Assembly (NCBI GenBank): GCA_035340715.1 | Contig: DAOQTX010000036.1 | Location: 1-29,320 of the forward strand | Source of the DNA: DAOQTX01 sp035340715 | GTDB taxonomy: Bacteria; Bacteroidota; Bacteroidia; AKYH767-A; OLB10 | Direction: 5' to 3' | Length of the DNA stretch: 29,320 nt | Part shown: positions 17,476 to 25,333 of the stretch, one piece after another | Layout of the letters: each line of letters starts with the position of its first letter | Numbering within the stretch: the stretch's first letter is position 1 | Translations under genes and position numbers: made by a program | Notes under the pieces: model-generated | What the model was told of the DNA's origin: nothing | Seen by the model: only the letters and a program-made list of their open reading frames with translations | Databases searched by the model: none

Positions 17476-17483
17476 TACCTTTG
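17476..17483 (+). promoter_or_regulatory. -7 element of the envelope operon
   Basis: TACCTTTG ends 4 bp before the ATG at 17488, so the transcript would be leaderless or nearly so; the -33 region is poor. Confidence 0.6.
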
Positions 17484-17487
17484 AGTT

Positions 17488-19707
17488 ATGAAAAAAATCT
17501 TTCTATTCATTCTGTGCATTATAGTTAGCAATGCCTTTGGACAAACCATCTTTTCACCTTATTTAAATATACCCGTAACACAAAACAATCAATCGGCTAG
17601 CCTAGCGTGGTCGGGTGGGTTTAATTCACCTGTATTTTCTGAAATCGATTTAAACGGTGATGCGTATATGGATCTATTTTCATTTGAAAAAGATGGCAAT
17701 AGAATCTCCACCTACATCAACAATGGAATTGCCAATACTGAATCGTACAGTTATGCTCCGCAATACATTAAAAACTTTCCTCAATATTTACACGATTGGG
17801 TTTTGCTAGCGGACTTCGATTGTGATGGCGATAAAGATATATTCACCTACACCTATTTAGGTGGAATGGAAATTTATGAAAACAATCCTGTTGCTGGTGT
17901 TGGTCCCGTTTTCACTTTGCATACACCTTTGGTATATTCCTACTATGGACCAAATTATGTAAACCTCTTTGTCAGTTCCGTGAACCAACCGGTTTTGGCT
18001 GATATAGACAACGATGGAGATATGGATGTACTAACCTTTGCCATCATTGGAAGCAATGTTGAATTTCATCGAAATTATTCCATGGATTCATTAGGTAATT
18101 GCTCTCAACTGATGTTGCATTTAGCTACCGATTGCTGGGGAAAATTTTGGTTAAGTGGATTGTCCAATATTGCTCAATTGGATGCTTGCCCAAGTATTCA
18201 AGATCCTACAGAAGAGTTTACAAATAATTCGGATACTCATGAACATCAAGCACATGCCGGGTCTTGCATGATTGCGGTTGATTTTAATGGCGATCAACTT
18301 ACCGATGTTATCAATGGAGATATTTTAGGGAACAATTTACTTTATCTAGAAAATAATGGATCGCTTGACACAGCGCATATTTTTTTACAAGACAGTTTGT
18401 TCCCGGTGTACGATGTACCTGTTGACTTTGTGACTTTTCCAACTGCTTATAATTTTGATGCTAATAACGATGGCATTAAGGATTTGTTGGTCACTTCGTG
18501 CACGTATAACGCTTCAAGAAATTTTAACAACATACTTTTTTATAAAAACACTACATCCGATACCAATGCAGTTTTCAACTACATTCAAAATGATTTTATG
18601 GTTGGAAGGATGATCGATGTGGGATCAGGAGCCAATGTTTCTTTGTTGGATGTAAATGCCGATGGCCTTTTAGATATGCTCATCGGAAATTATCACTACT
18701 TCGATGAAACTACCAATAACTTTAGTGGTTTGGCTTATTATAGGAATACCGGAACAGCCACTCAACCCGCCTTTCAATTGGTCACTCGAGATTTTGCAGG
18801 TTTGTTTTCGCTTAACCTAAAAGCCATTGCACCTACTTTTGGCGATATTGATAACGATGGCGATAAAGACATGATCATTGGCGATGTGGACGGTCTTATT
18901 CATCTTTTCTTAAATACAGCCGGAGCTGGTAATCCCGTAAACTTTGTATTAAATACTCCCGGCATGAATGGTATTGATGTAGGACAGTTTTCTGTTCCAC
19001 AACTCATCGATGTTGATCGTGACGGACTGCTCGATTTGATCATTGGAGAAAGAGCAGGTGTTTTAAATTATTATAAAAATAGCGGCACACTCACCTCTCC
19101 CTCTTTTAGTTTGGTATCCTCTTCCTTCGGAAATGTGAATGTTGTAAATCAGACCTTGAGTATTACCGGATACAGTGCCCCTCAAATGATCGACTTTAAT
19201 GGCAACTACGAATTGTTTGTTGGCTCAGAAAGAGGTTATATATATCACTACGGAAATATTGATGGCAATCTAAGCGGCACTTTTACACTCATCGACAGTA
19301 TTTACAAAGATATTTTTGAACCTTCACGCACTACTATTGCATTTGCTGACATCAACAATGACACATTATTAGATGTTTTGGTTGGTAATAATGCCGGTGG
19401 TGTTACGTTTTACAAACAAAGTGTAGTAACTTCGGTAAATAATACTTCATCGGTATTGGATGATATGATGGTATTCCCGAATCCGGCAAAAGAGTATTTG
19501 TTCATCCATCTATCCGATAATTATTCAGGTTCATCTTTTAAAATAGAATTGCACGACCTGCAAGGAAAAATGTTAATAGAAAAACAAGCAATAGGTAGAA
19601 ATCATCAGCTGGACATCAACCATTTATCTAATGGTGTTTATCTACTTTCTGTAAAAGATAAAAACCTTGTTCGCTCTCAACTTGTTATTATAAATCACTA
19701 TGAATAA
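17488..19707 (+). CDS. T9SS-secreted FG-GAP/VCBS-repeat propeller protein
   Basis: 739 residues. A signal peptide covers about 1-18 (MKKIFLFILCIIVSNAFG). The body carries about ten repeats with calcium-binding-type Asp loops, for example DIDNDGDMDVLTF, DFNGDQLTDVI, DVNADGLLDMLIG, DIDNDGDKDMIIG and DVDRDGLLDLIIG. These are the FG-GAP/VCBS signature of integrin-alpha-like beta propellers. Residues about 655-739 form a type A T9SS sorting domain (VFPNPAKEYLFIHL, then NGVYLLSVKDKN), so it should be exported and held at the cell surface or released. It is the first gene of a four-gene operon and overlaps the next gene by 8 bp. The binding partner is unknown. Confidence 0.9.
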   Translation: MKKIFLFILCIIVSNAFGQTIFSPYLNIPVTQNNQSASLAWSGGFNSPVFSEIDLNGDAYMDLFSFEKDGNRISTYINNGIANTESYSYAPQYIKNFPQYLHDWVLLADFDCDGDKDIFTYTYLGGMEIYENNPVAGVGPVFTLHTPLVYSYYGPNYVNLFVSSVNQPVLADIDNDGDMDVLTFAIIGSNVEFHRNYSMDSLGNCSQLMLHLATDCWGKFWLSGLSNIAQLDACPSIQDPTEEFTNNSDTHEHQAHAGSCMIAVDFNGDQLTDVINGDILGNNLLYLENNGSLDTAHIFLQDSLFPVYDVPVDFVTFPTAYNFDANNDGIKDLLVTSCTYNASRNFNNILFYKNTTSDTNAVFNYIQNDFMVGRMIDVGSGANVSLLDVNADGLLDMLIGNYHYFDETTNNFSGLAYYRNTGTATQPAFQLVTRDFAGLFSLNLKAIAPTFGDIDNDGDKDMIIGDVDGLIHLFLNTAGAGNPVNFVLNTPGMNGIDVGQFSVPQLIDVDRDGLLDLIIGERAGVLNYYKNSGTLTSPSFSLVSSSFGNVNVVNQTLSITGYSAPQMIDFNGNYELFVGSERGYIYHYGNIDGNLSGTFTLIDSIYKDIFEPSRTTIAFADINNDTLLDVLVGNNAGGVTFYKQSVVTSVNNTSSVLDDMMVFPNPAKEYLFIHLSDNYSGSSFKIELHDLQGKMLIEKQAIGRNHQLDINHLSNGVYLLSVKDKNLVRSQLVIINHYE

Positions 19708-20107
19708 AATAATAAAACGCTCATTTCTTCTTCTGGCATCCGGGTTAATTCTTATAAGTTCGTGTAAGAAAAAAGAAGAATGTAACGAAGCCGGCACCGG
19801 AGGCAGTGTTGTGGTGAAAGCAAACATTAAACATCATTCTACTCCTATTAATGGAGCTACTGTTTATGTAAAATACAATACACAAGAGTTTCCTGGAAAC
19901 AATACAGCAGCGTATGATGCTACTTTTAATGGCGACCTTAATAGCAACATTGTTGTCCTATCAGGATTGAAATGTGGCGACTACTATATTTATGCCGAAG
20001 GATATGATCAAATCATTGACACAACAGTTGTTGGTGGAGTGCCCTTTAGCACAGATCAAAAAGAAGGAGAAATATCCATATTGGTTCCAGTAACTGAAGG
20101 AGATTAA
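19700..20107 (+). CDS. small lipoprotein, second gene of the envelope operon
   Basis: 135 residues. A lipoprotein signal peptide ends LILISSC with the lipidated Cys22, followed by KKKEE. The mature part begins near GTGGSVVVKANIKHHSTPIN and looks like a single beta-sandwich (NGATVYVKYN, then LSGLKCGDYYIYAEGYD), reminiscent of carboxypeptidase-regulatory-like or transthyretin-like folds. This resemblance is by pattern only. The start overlaps the end of the propeller gene, and the next gene starts 4 bp after its stop. No specific function recognised. Confidence 0.82.
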   Translation: MNKIIKRSFLLLASGLILISSCKKKEECNEAGTGGSVVVKANIKHHSTPINGATVYVKYNTQEFPGNNTAAYDATFNGDLNSNIVVLSGLKCGDYYIYAEGYDQIIDTTVVGGVPFSTDQKEGEISILVPVTEGD

Positions 20108-20111
20108 TGTT

Positions 20112-21590
20112 GTGAATCGAAACTCTGCATTATTGCTCATTTTATTTTTCTCACTGATTTTGATTTCTTCCCAATCGTGCATGAACGATAAATTTGAACC
20201 GGAACCCAACTCTGGATACCCGAGCAATATTGAAACAATTGTGTTAAACAAATGTGCCACCAGTGGTTGTCACAATACGCAAAGTAAAAATGCTGCTTCA
20301 GGATTGGATTTAAGCAGCTACGACAAATTGTTTGAAGGAAACCGCAGTGGTGCCGTGGTCATTCCTTTCCGACCCGAACTGAGTTCATTCTTTTTGAGCT
20401 GTAATACATTCTCCGATTTGGGCGATACACTTCAAGAACCCAAAATGCCGATCAATGCGTCTTTGCTATCTAAAGTAGAAGTGAATACCATTAAACAATG
20501 GATATTGGACGGAGCGCGAAACGCAAAGGGACAAATGAAATTTGAAGACAATCCCTCGTCCGGGAAATACTATGTGGCTTGTCAAGGCTGCGACTTGGTT
20601 TACATTTATCCTAAAAATTCGCGTATTGCATCGCGTGTAGTTGATGTGGGTATCAACACATCGGTTACGGAATCTCCTCATTCAATTCGCATGAGCCCCG
20701 ATGGAAAATATTGGTACTCTGTTTTAATTGGCGGAACTGTATTTGAAAAATTTGATGCCGCTACCGACCAAAAAGTTGCTCAAATCAATTTAGGTGCCGG
20801 TGGCTGGAGCGTAGTAGTCATTAGTAAAGATTCTAAAAAAGGATTCATCACCGACTTTTCTCAAAACGGAAGAGTAGCCTATGTTGACTTAGAAACAATG
20901 ACTTTAAAGAAAATGTATCAGGGATTGAATCTGTTTAGTTTTCCTCATGGTATCGCTTATCATCAAACAAACGAAATGCTTTATGTGACCGGTCAAATTG
21001 GAAACTTCTTCTATAAGATTGATGTAAGCGATCCTATGAATCCCGATGTCAGCAATCCTATTTCGCTACAACCGGGCATGCCGGTTAATTTTGCTCCTTC
21101 ACTCGATCCACACGAAGTGTATTTCAATACCGACTCAACACAGTATATGGTAACCTGCGAACGATCGAATGAAGTAAGAGTGTTTTCGGTTGCAAATGAT
21201 GCTTTGCTTTCAGTAATACCGAATTTATATAATGTTAAAGAGATTAGCGTTTCGTTCGAAAAGAATATAGCCTTTGCTGCCTGTGTCGAAGATTCTATTT
21301 CATTTCCGGGAGTGATTGGCAGTGTGGCCGTAATTGATTTGAGTACGCATAGCCTTATAAAGAAAATTCATACCGGCTATCAACCGCATGGCATTTATTG
21401 TGATGATAAAAATGAAGTCGTTTATGTTGCCAATATAAATTCTGCAGGCCCACCACCACATCATATCTCCTATTGCAGTGGCAAAAATGGAAATGTTACG
21501 CTCATCGATTTGAATACCCTCACTTTGATTCCCGGCTATAAGAGTGAAACTTCGGTTTATCCCTATTTCATTATTGCCACCCCGCACTGA
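20112..21590 (+). CDS. lipoprotein with N-terminal cytochrome-c-like domain and YncE-type beta propeller
   Basis: 492 residues from a GTG start; the only nearby ATG (20107) meets a stop at once in another frame. A hydrophobic signal ends ISSQSC, so Cys23 is probably lipidated. Residues about 40-140 resemble cytochrome-c-like domains fused to such propellers: Cys48-X4-Cys53-His54 (KCATSGCHN), GLDLSSYDKLFEG, and a KMP with Met112 as a candidate axial ligand. The spacing is CX4CH rather than CXXCH. Residues about 150-492 form a YncE/YVTN propeller with blade ends such as GRVAYVDLETM and GNVTLIDLNTLTL. A PH pair recurs in the blades (SPHSI, FPHGI, DPHEV, QPHGI). Its stop overlaps the next ATG (TGATG). 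Likely periplasmic or outer-membrane anchored. Confidence 0.8.
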   Translation: MNRNSALLLILFFSLILISSQSCMNDKFEPEPNSGYPSNIETIVLNKCATSGCHNTQSKNAASGLDLSSYDKLFEGNRSGAVVIPFRPELSSFFLSCNTFSDLGDTLQEPKMPINASLLSKVEVNTIKQWILDGARNAKGQMKFEDNPSSGKYYVACQGCDLVYIYPKNSRIASRVVDVGINTSVTESPHSIRMSPDGKYWYSVLIGGTVFEKFDAATDQKVAQINLGAGGWSVVVISKDSKKGFITDFSQNGRVAYVDLETMTLKKMYQGLNLFSFPHGIAYHQTNEMLYVTGQIGNFFYKIDVSDPMNPDVSNPISLQPGMPVNFAPSLDPHEVYFNTDSTQYMVTCERSNEVRVFSVANDALLSVIPNLYNVKEISVSFEKNIAFAACVEDSISFPGVIGSVAVIDLSTHSLIKKIHTGYQPHGIYCDDKNEVVYVANINSAGPPPHHISYCSGKNGNVTLIDLNTLTLIPGYKSETSVYPYFIIATPH

Positions 21591-22000
21591 TGCACGACAT
21601 TAAAAATTTACATTTGATCTTATACGATGGTCAATGCAAGTTGTGTAACTTTTGGGTGCGCTTTGTACTCAAACGCGACAAGAAAGAAAAGTTTCATTTC
21701 TGTCATCGTCAATCGGAAATGGGAAAAAAGATTATTTCACATATGCCGGATAAAATCAAACAACACGACTCAGTTCTTTTTATGGATCAAGGGCGATTGT
21801 TTGCTCAATCCGATGCCATAATCATGATTTTAAGGCGCTTGGGTGGCATTTACAATCTTTTGTTTCTTTTTATTATCATTCCACATTTCATAAGAAATTT
21901 TGTTTACCGACTCGTGGCTCGCTATCGCTACAAGTGGTTCGGAAAAACCGATCAATGTGTGCTCCCCGATCCTAAATGGAACGCACGATTTCTTTCCTAA
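21590..22000 (+). CDS. DCC-family thiol-disulfide oxidoreductase (DUF393)
   Basis: 136 residues. It starts with the family signature LILYDGQCKLCNFWVRFVLK, with the Cys16-X-X-Cys19 pair in a thioredoxin-like position. Midway is DSVLFMDQGRLFAQSDAIIMILRRLGG, also typical. A hydrophobic segment at about 84-104 may lie along or in the membrane. Family members are predicted thiol oxidoreductases with few proven substrates. The one-base overlap with the cytochrome/propeller gene suggests a shared process, perhaps maintenance of its cysteines; that is inference. Confidence 0.88.
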   Translation: MHDIKNLHLILYDGQCKLCNFWVRFVLKRDKKEKFHFCHRQSEMGKKIISHMPDKIKQHDSVLFMDQGRLFAQSDAIIMILRRLGGIYNLLFLFIIIPHFIRNFVYRLVARYRYKWFGKTDQCVLPDPKWNARFLS

Positions 22001-22031
22001 TCAATCAAAAATTAAACTGCCTTTAGATGAA

Positions 22032-22059
22032 AGACACATTAAGCCATGTGCTTGTGTCT
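22032..22059 (+). terminator. hairpin after the four-gene envelope operon
   Basis: AGACAC and GTGTCT with an inner AAGC/GCTT helix around CATGT form a bulged stem about 30 bp after the DCC stop. No T run follows, so termination is uncertain. Confidence 0.4.
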
Positions 22060-22083
22060 TGGCATTCAAAAACAGAATGTGTA

Positions 22084-22091
22084 TATTCTTG
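22084..22091 (+). promoter_or_regulatory. possible -7 element for the 126-residue protein
   Basis: TATTCTTG matches TAnnTTTG at seven of eight positions, 24 bp before the ATG at 22116. CTTG about 22 nt upstream may be the -33 part. Confidence 0.4.
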
Positions 22092-22115
22092 CATTACCAA
22101 TTTTAAATAATAAAA

Positions 22116-22496
22116 ATGTTAAACGAAATTTTAAACGTAGTAAAAGAAAAATCAGGAGAAGTTTTAAAAGGAAATACTTCTATACCTGAAAATCTTAAAG
22201 ACTCATTTGTAACAGAAACCGCCTCTGGTATTTTCAATAGCCTTAAAGGTGGTAATGCAGAGTTTTCAATAAGCGATGTGGCCGCAAAATTTATGAAAGG
22301 CGATTCGAATATGCTCGAAAGTTTGGTAGGCGACACCGGAAAACATGTTCAAGAAAAGTTGAACCTTGGGGCCGATGTTACAGGACCTATTCTTAAAAGT
22401 TTGATGCCTATGGTGGTGGAAGCATTGAAGGGAAAAGCCTCAGGCGGATTGAAGGATATGCTTTCGGTAGATAAAGTAAAAGGCTTATTTAGCTAA
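22116..22496 (+). CDS. conserved small protein of unknown function, alpha-helical
   Basis: 126 residues with no signal peptide or membrane helix. It is predicted largely helical with many small residues (GIFNSLKGGNAEFSISDVAA, GADVTGPILKSLMPMVVEAL, GGLKDMLSVDKVKGLFS). The pattern is loosely like DUF937-type proteins, but I do not recognise the family with confidence. It stands alone between a weak promoter and two strong terminators, so it is a separate transcription unit and is probably expressed. Confidence 0.75.
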   Translation: MLNEILNVVKEKSGEVLKGNTSIPENLKDSFVTETASGIFNSLKGGNAEFSISDVAAKFMKGDSNMLESLVGDTGKHVQEKLNLGADVTGPILKSLMPMVVEALKGKASGGLKDMLSVDKVKGLFS

Positions 22497-22524
22497 GACA
22501 AAATATAAGTGAATAAATAGATAA

Positions 22525-22560
22525 AAACAGATGGTGATTTGATCGCTATCTGTTTTTTTA
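22525..22560 (+). terminator. strong Rho-independent terminator
   Basis: AAACAGAT-G-GTGAT pairs with ATCGC-T-ATCTGTTT around a TTG loop, followed by a run of T, 28 bp after the stop of the 126-residue gene. Confidence 0.85.
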
Positions 22561-22581
22561 TTCTATCTTTAGGACGTAATT

Positions 22582-22607
22582 ACTGCCTTGAATAAGGTAG
22601 TTTTTTT
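22582..22607 (+). terminator. second, tandem Rho-independent terminator
   Basis: ACTGCCTT and AAGGTAGT form an 8-bp stem (one G-T pair) with loop GAAT and seven T residues, about 20 bp beyond the first terminator. Confidence 0.8.
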
Positions 22608-22701
22608 ATGGAATTGGAGTGTTTTCTTCATTTTTTTATGTAGAAAATAATTTTTTCCTTTGTTGTTAACCTATTTATAGACAAAAACCTTTTGTTACAA
22701 T

Positions 22702-24633
22702 ATGAAAAAAGTCCTATTGCTACTTTTTATCGGTCTTTTCTGTACTGTATGGTCAGTAGAAGCCAAACGTTCTAAAACTGCTAAAGCAGACAAAGCCTAT
22801 GATCAGGCGTATTACTCAAAAGCTGCAGAGCTATACAAAAAGGCATACGCCAAGTTTAGCAAAAAAGAAATTAAACAAAGTGCAGCATACAAAGCCGGAG
22901 AAAGCTACCGCATGATGGCCAATTATAAGGAAGCTATGGGTTGGTACGAAAAATCAATCAAGGCGGGTAACAAAGAAAGCGATGCCAATTGGCACTTTGC
23001 CGAAGCTTTAAGAGCCAACGGATTGTATGCCGAAGCCATAGCACAGTACAATAAGTACAAAGAACTTTTCCCTGAAAATGCTGCTAAGGCCGATGCCGGA
23101 ATTGCAGTGGCTGAGCAAGCACAAAAGTGGAAAGACAAACCTACCAAACATACGGTAACAAATTTAAGTGCATTAAATACACGCTATCACGATTTTGCTC
23201 CCTCCTATTCAAACACGGATAAAAACACTGTTTTCTTTACTTCTTCGAGAGAGGAGTCGGAAGGCAATACTAATGACTATTGGATTGGCCAAAAGCCTTT
23301 TGATATTTTTAAATCGATAAAAGATAACAATGGGAAATGGAGCATTCCGGTTAGTGTTGGAAGCCCTGTAAACAGCGACATGAGCGAAGGCTCTGTGACT
23401 ATAGTAAGCCAGGGAAATGTAATGTACATAACCCGTTGTGTGCGCGACAAGAGCAAAGCCGAAATGTGTAAGATTTACAAAACCACTTTTGATGGTAATG
23501 CCTGGAGCGAGCCGGAAGGATTGCCTTTTAACAGTGACAGCTATACTGTGGGACAACCTACGCTTACGGGCGATGGCAGCACCATGTATTTTTCTTCAGA
23601 TATGCCCGGAGGAATGGGTGGAAAAGATATTTGGAGATCGACTTACAATAAAGATGCAGGCATTTGGGAAGCCCCGGTTAATTTGGGTTCAATGGTAAAT
23701 TCCGATAAGGATGAATATTTCCCCTATGCGCATGAAAATGGTCGTTTGTATTATGCTTCAAACGGTAAGCCGGGTATGGGTGGTTTAGATTTATTTTGGA
23801 CCAGTAGCGAAGGTGCCGATTGGTCGGAGCCTACCAACTTAATGTCGCCTATGAATTCACCTGCCGATGATTTTGGTATTTCTTTCTTTGAAGAAAACAA
23901 AGGTTACATTTCTTCTAATCGTGAAGGCGGATTGGGTGGTGATGATGTATATGAATTTTACAAAGAACCTCCTGTATTTTGGATCAGAGGACGTGTGTAC
24001 GATACCGATACAAAAGAAAGCATTGCCGGTGCTAAGGTGGAATTGTTTGGCTCTGATGGAACCACACTCAGCTACACTACTTTAGAAGACGGTACTTACC
24101 GCTACGACATGAAAGGCGAAACAAAGTATAAAGTCTCAGCATCCTACACCGGATATTTGACAAAGTTTTTAGAAGTAAGCACCATCGGCTTGGATGAAAC
24201 GCAAGAGTTTATTGGCGATTTCGATTTCCCATTAAAGAGTACAGCTAAGCCAATTGAACTACCCGAAATTTATTACGATTTCGACAAAGCTTCGCTTCGT
24301 CCCGAATCGAAAAAAGAATTGGATGGCTTAATCAAAGTATTGGATGAAAACCCAACCATTCGAATTAAATTGGTTGCGCATTGCGACTTTAGAGGTACGG
24401 ATGCTTACAACGATAATTTATCGAACCGAAGAGCAAAGAGTGTGATGGATTATTTGATTCAAAACGGAGTGGCTGCTGCACGCTTAGCGAGCGAAGGAAA
24501 AGGAAAGCGTGAACCTATTGTAGCTGCCGATGATATATTGAAAATGACTTCGATAGAAGAGAAAGAACGTGCGCATCAGCGCAACAGACGTACGGAGTTT
24601 GAAGTAGTAGGAACCGATTATGTGCCCAACTAA
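22702..24633 (+). CDS. PorE-like OmpA-family protein (TPR + PD40 propeller + regulatory-like + OmpA domains)
   Basis: 643 residues. A signal peptide covers about 1-21 (ending VEA). Next come TPR-like helices at about 28-145 (AYDQAYYSKAAELYKKAYAK, AMGWYEKSIKAGNKESDANW) and PD40-type propeller strands at about 155-425 (FFTSSREE, MYFSSDMPGGMGGKDIWRS, YYASNGKPGMGGLDLFW, GYISSNREGGLGGDDVYEF). A carboxypeptidase-regulatory-like domain lies at about 428-510 (IRGRVYDTDTKESIAGAKV). The C-terminal OmpA domain, about 525-640, keeps the peptidoglycan-binding Asp562 and Arg577 (HCDFRG, then LSNRRA). This order matches PorE of the type IX secretion apparatus, but many paralogues share it and no other por/gld gene is adjacent, so the T9SS role is a hypothesis. 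The -7-like TTCCTTTG at about 22652 is weak. Confidence 0.87.
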   Translation: MKKVLLLLFIGLFCTVWSVEAKRSKTAKADKAYDQAYYSKAAELYKKAYAKFSKKEIKQSAAYKAGESYRMMANYKEAMGWYEKSIKAGNKESDANWHFAEALRANGLYAEAIAQYNKYKELFPENAAKADAGIAVAEQAQKWKDKPTKHTVTNLSALNTRYHDFAPSYSNTDKNTVFFTSSREESEGNTNDYWIGQKPFDIFKSIKDNNGKWSIPVSVGSPVNSDMSEGSVTIVSQGNVMYITRCVRDKSKAEMCKIYKTTFDGNAWSEPEGLPFNSDSYTVGQPTLTGDGSTMYFSSDMPGGMGGKDIWRSTYNKDAGIWEAPVNLGSMVNSDKDEYFPYAHENGRLYYASNGKPGMGGLDLFWTSSEGADWSEPTNLMSPMNSPADDFGISFFEENKGYISSNREGGLGGDDVYEFYKEPPVFWIRGRVYDTDTKESIAGAKVELFGSDGTTLSYTTLEDGTYRYDMKGETKYKVSASYTGYLTKFLEVSTIGLDETQEFIGDFDFPLKSTAKPIELPEIYYDFDKASLRPESKKELDGLIKVLDENPTIRIKLVAHCDFRGTDAYNDNLSNRRAKSVMDYLIQNGVAAARLASEGKGKREPIVAADDILKMTSIEEKERAHQRNRRTEFEVVGTDYVPN

Positions 24634-24660
24634 CTAAACAAAACCAAACAACTATTAAAA

Positions 24661-24697
24661 GCCCGGTTTGCTAAACAAAAGCAACCGGGTTTTTTTA
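24661..24697 (+). terminator. terminator after the PorE-like gene
   Basis: CCCGGTT and AACCGGG pair, with TGCT/AGCA extending the stem, around an A-rich loop; seven T residues follow. Confidence 0.85.
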
Positions 24698-24823
24698 TTC
24701 AATAAATTCTTAACTAATAGGCTAAACAAAGTTAGATGCCAGCTTTTGTATCTTCAAAAGTTTACAACACTCAAGTGTTTTCAACAATTTTTCTACTCAG
24801 CCGCGGCATAAACCATTGCTTCG
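24698..24823. other. intergenic stretch without a recognisable gene
   Basis: AT-rich, no open frame of note. It has only a small palindrome (ACACTCAAGTGT near 24768). It leads into copy 1 of the dispersed repeat and separates the PorE-like gene from the arsenic pair. Confidence 0.5.
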
Positions 24824-24932
24824 TTCAAAAAAAACTTCTTCCACTATAACCTACCATAAAATAGTTAAGGTTCTATTTTAATATTCAGCTTGTTTTTTGA
24901 GAGTTGTGCAACCAACGGTTACCGTTGTGGGG
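24824..24932. repeat. dispersed repeat, copy 1 (at the 3' end of arsC)
   Basis: About 109 bp that aligns along its length with 28353-28460, with roughly two thirds of bases matching by eye. Shared landmarks in order are a run of A, ACTTCTTCC, CTATAA, CATAAAAT (TATAAAAT in copy 2), AGGTT, a T run, AGAG, GTTGnGCAAC, ACGG-TACC and a closing GGGG. It contains the near-perfect palindrome CAACGGTTACCGTTG. It overlaps the end of arsC and supplies that gene's last codons and stop. Confidence 0.7.
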
Positions 24933-25332
24933 CGCATTCGTGCATTTTTATTTTTTCTAATAGTTCTTTCACTTTTGTTTCGATAAGGTCTCGTACTTGT
25001 CGGAACTCGTCTTTGTCCATGTTTTTAGGGTCGGGAATGTCCCAGGCCACACGGTTTTTTGTCGGAACCCAGGGGCATTTTTCTCCGCAACCCATGCTTA
25101 CTACATACTCAAACTGCACCTGAGGGATGTCATCAAGTGATTTGCTGTCGTGCATTGTCAAGTCATAGCCAACTTCTTTCATGGCTTCGATAGCTCTTGA
25201 GTTGACTTGTCCTGATGGATGGGAGCCGGCACTGTATGCCTCTGTGAGTCCTTGTCCGTGAATCTTGGCAAAAGCTTGCGCCATTTGGCTTCTATTGGAG
25301 TTCTCTATGCAGACGAATAATAGGTTTTTCAT
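24919..25332 (-). CDS. arsC: arsenate reductase, thioredoxin-coupled (LMW-PTP fold)
   Basis: 137 residues. It reduces arsenate to arsenite. The phosphatase-type loop is VCIENSNRSQMA with nucleophile Cys8 and Arg14; the resolving pair Cys82 and Cys86 lies in SMGCGEKCPW, and the catalytic Asp101 in WDIPDP. Three cysteines in this arrangement identify the thioredoxin-linked ArsC class rather than a plain tyrosine phosphatase. It starts 2 bp after the last base of the aquaporin stop, so both are one operon. The last residues (APQR and stop) lie inside the dispersed repeat, so the C-terminus may have been altered when that element joined. G+C is visibly higher than in neighbouring housekeeping genes. 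Confidence 0.92.
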   Translation of the reverse strand: MKNLLFVCIENSNRSQMAQAFAKIHGQGLTEAYSAGSHPSGQVNSRAIEAMKEVGYDLTMHDSKSLDDIPQVQFEYVVSMGCGEKCPWVPTKNRVAWDIPDPKNMDKDEFRQVRDLIETKVKELLEKIKMHECAPQR

Positions 25333-25333
25333 G

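Noticed and set aside
19961..20260. 99-residue leftward frame in the envelope operon
   Set aside because: Antisense shadow across the junction of two real genes.
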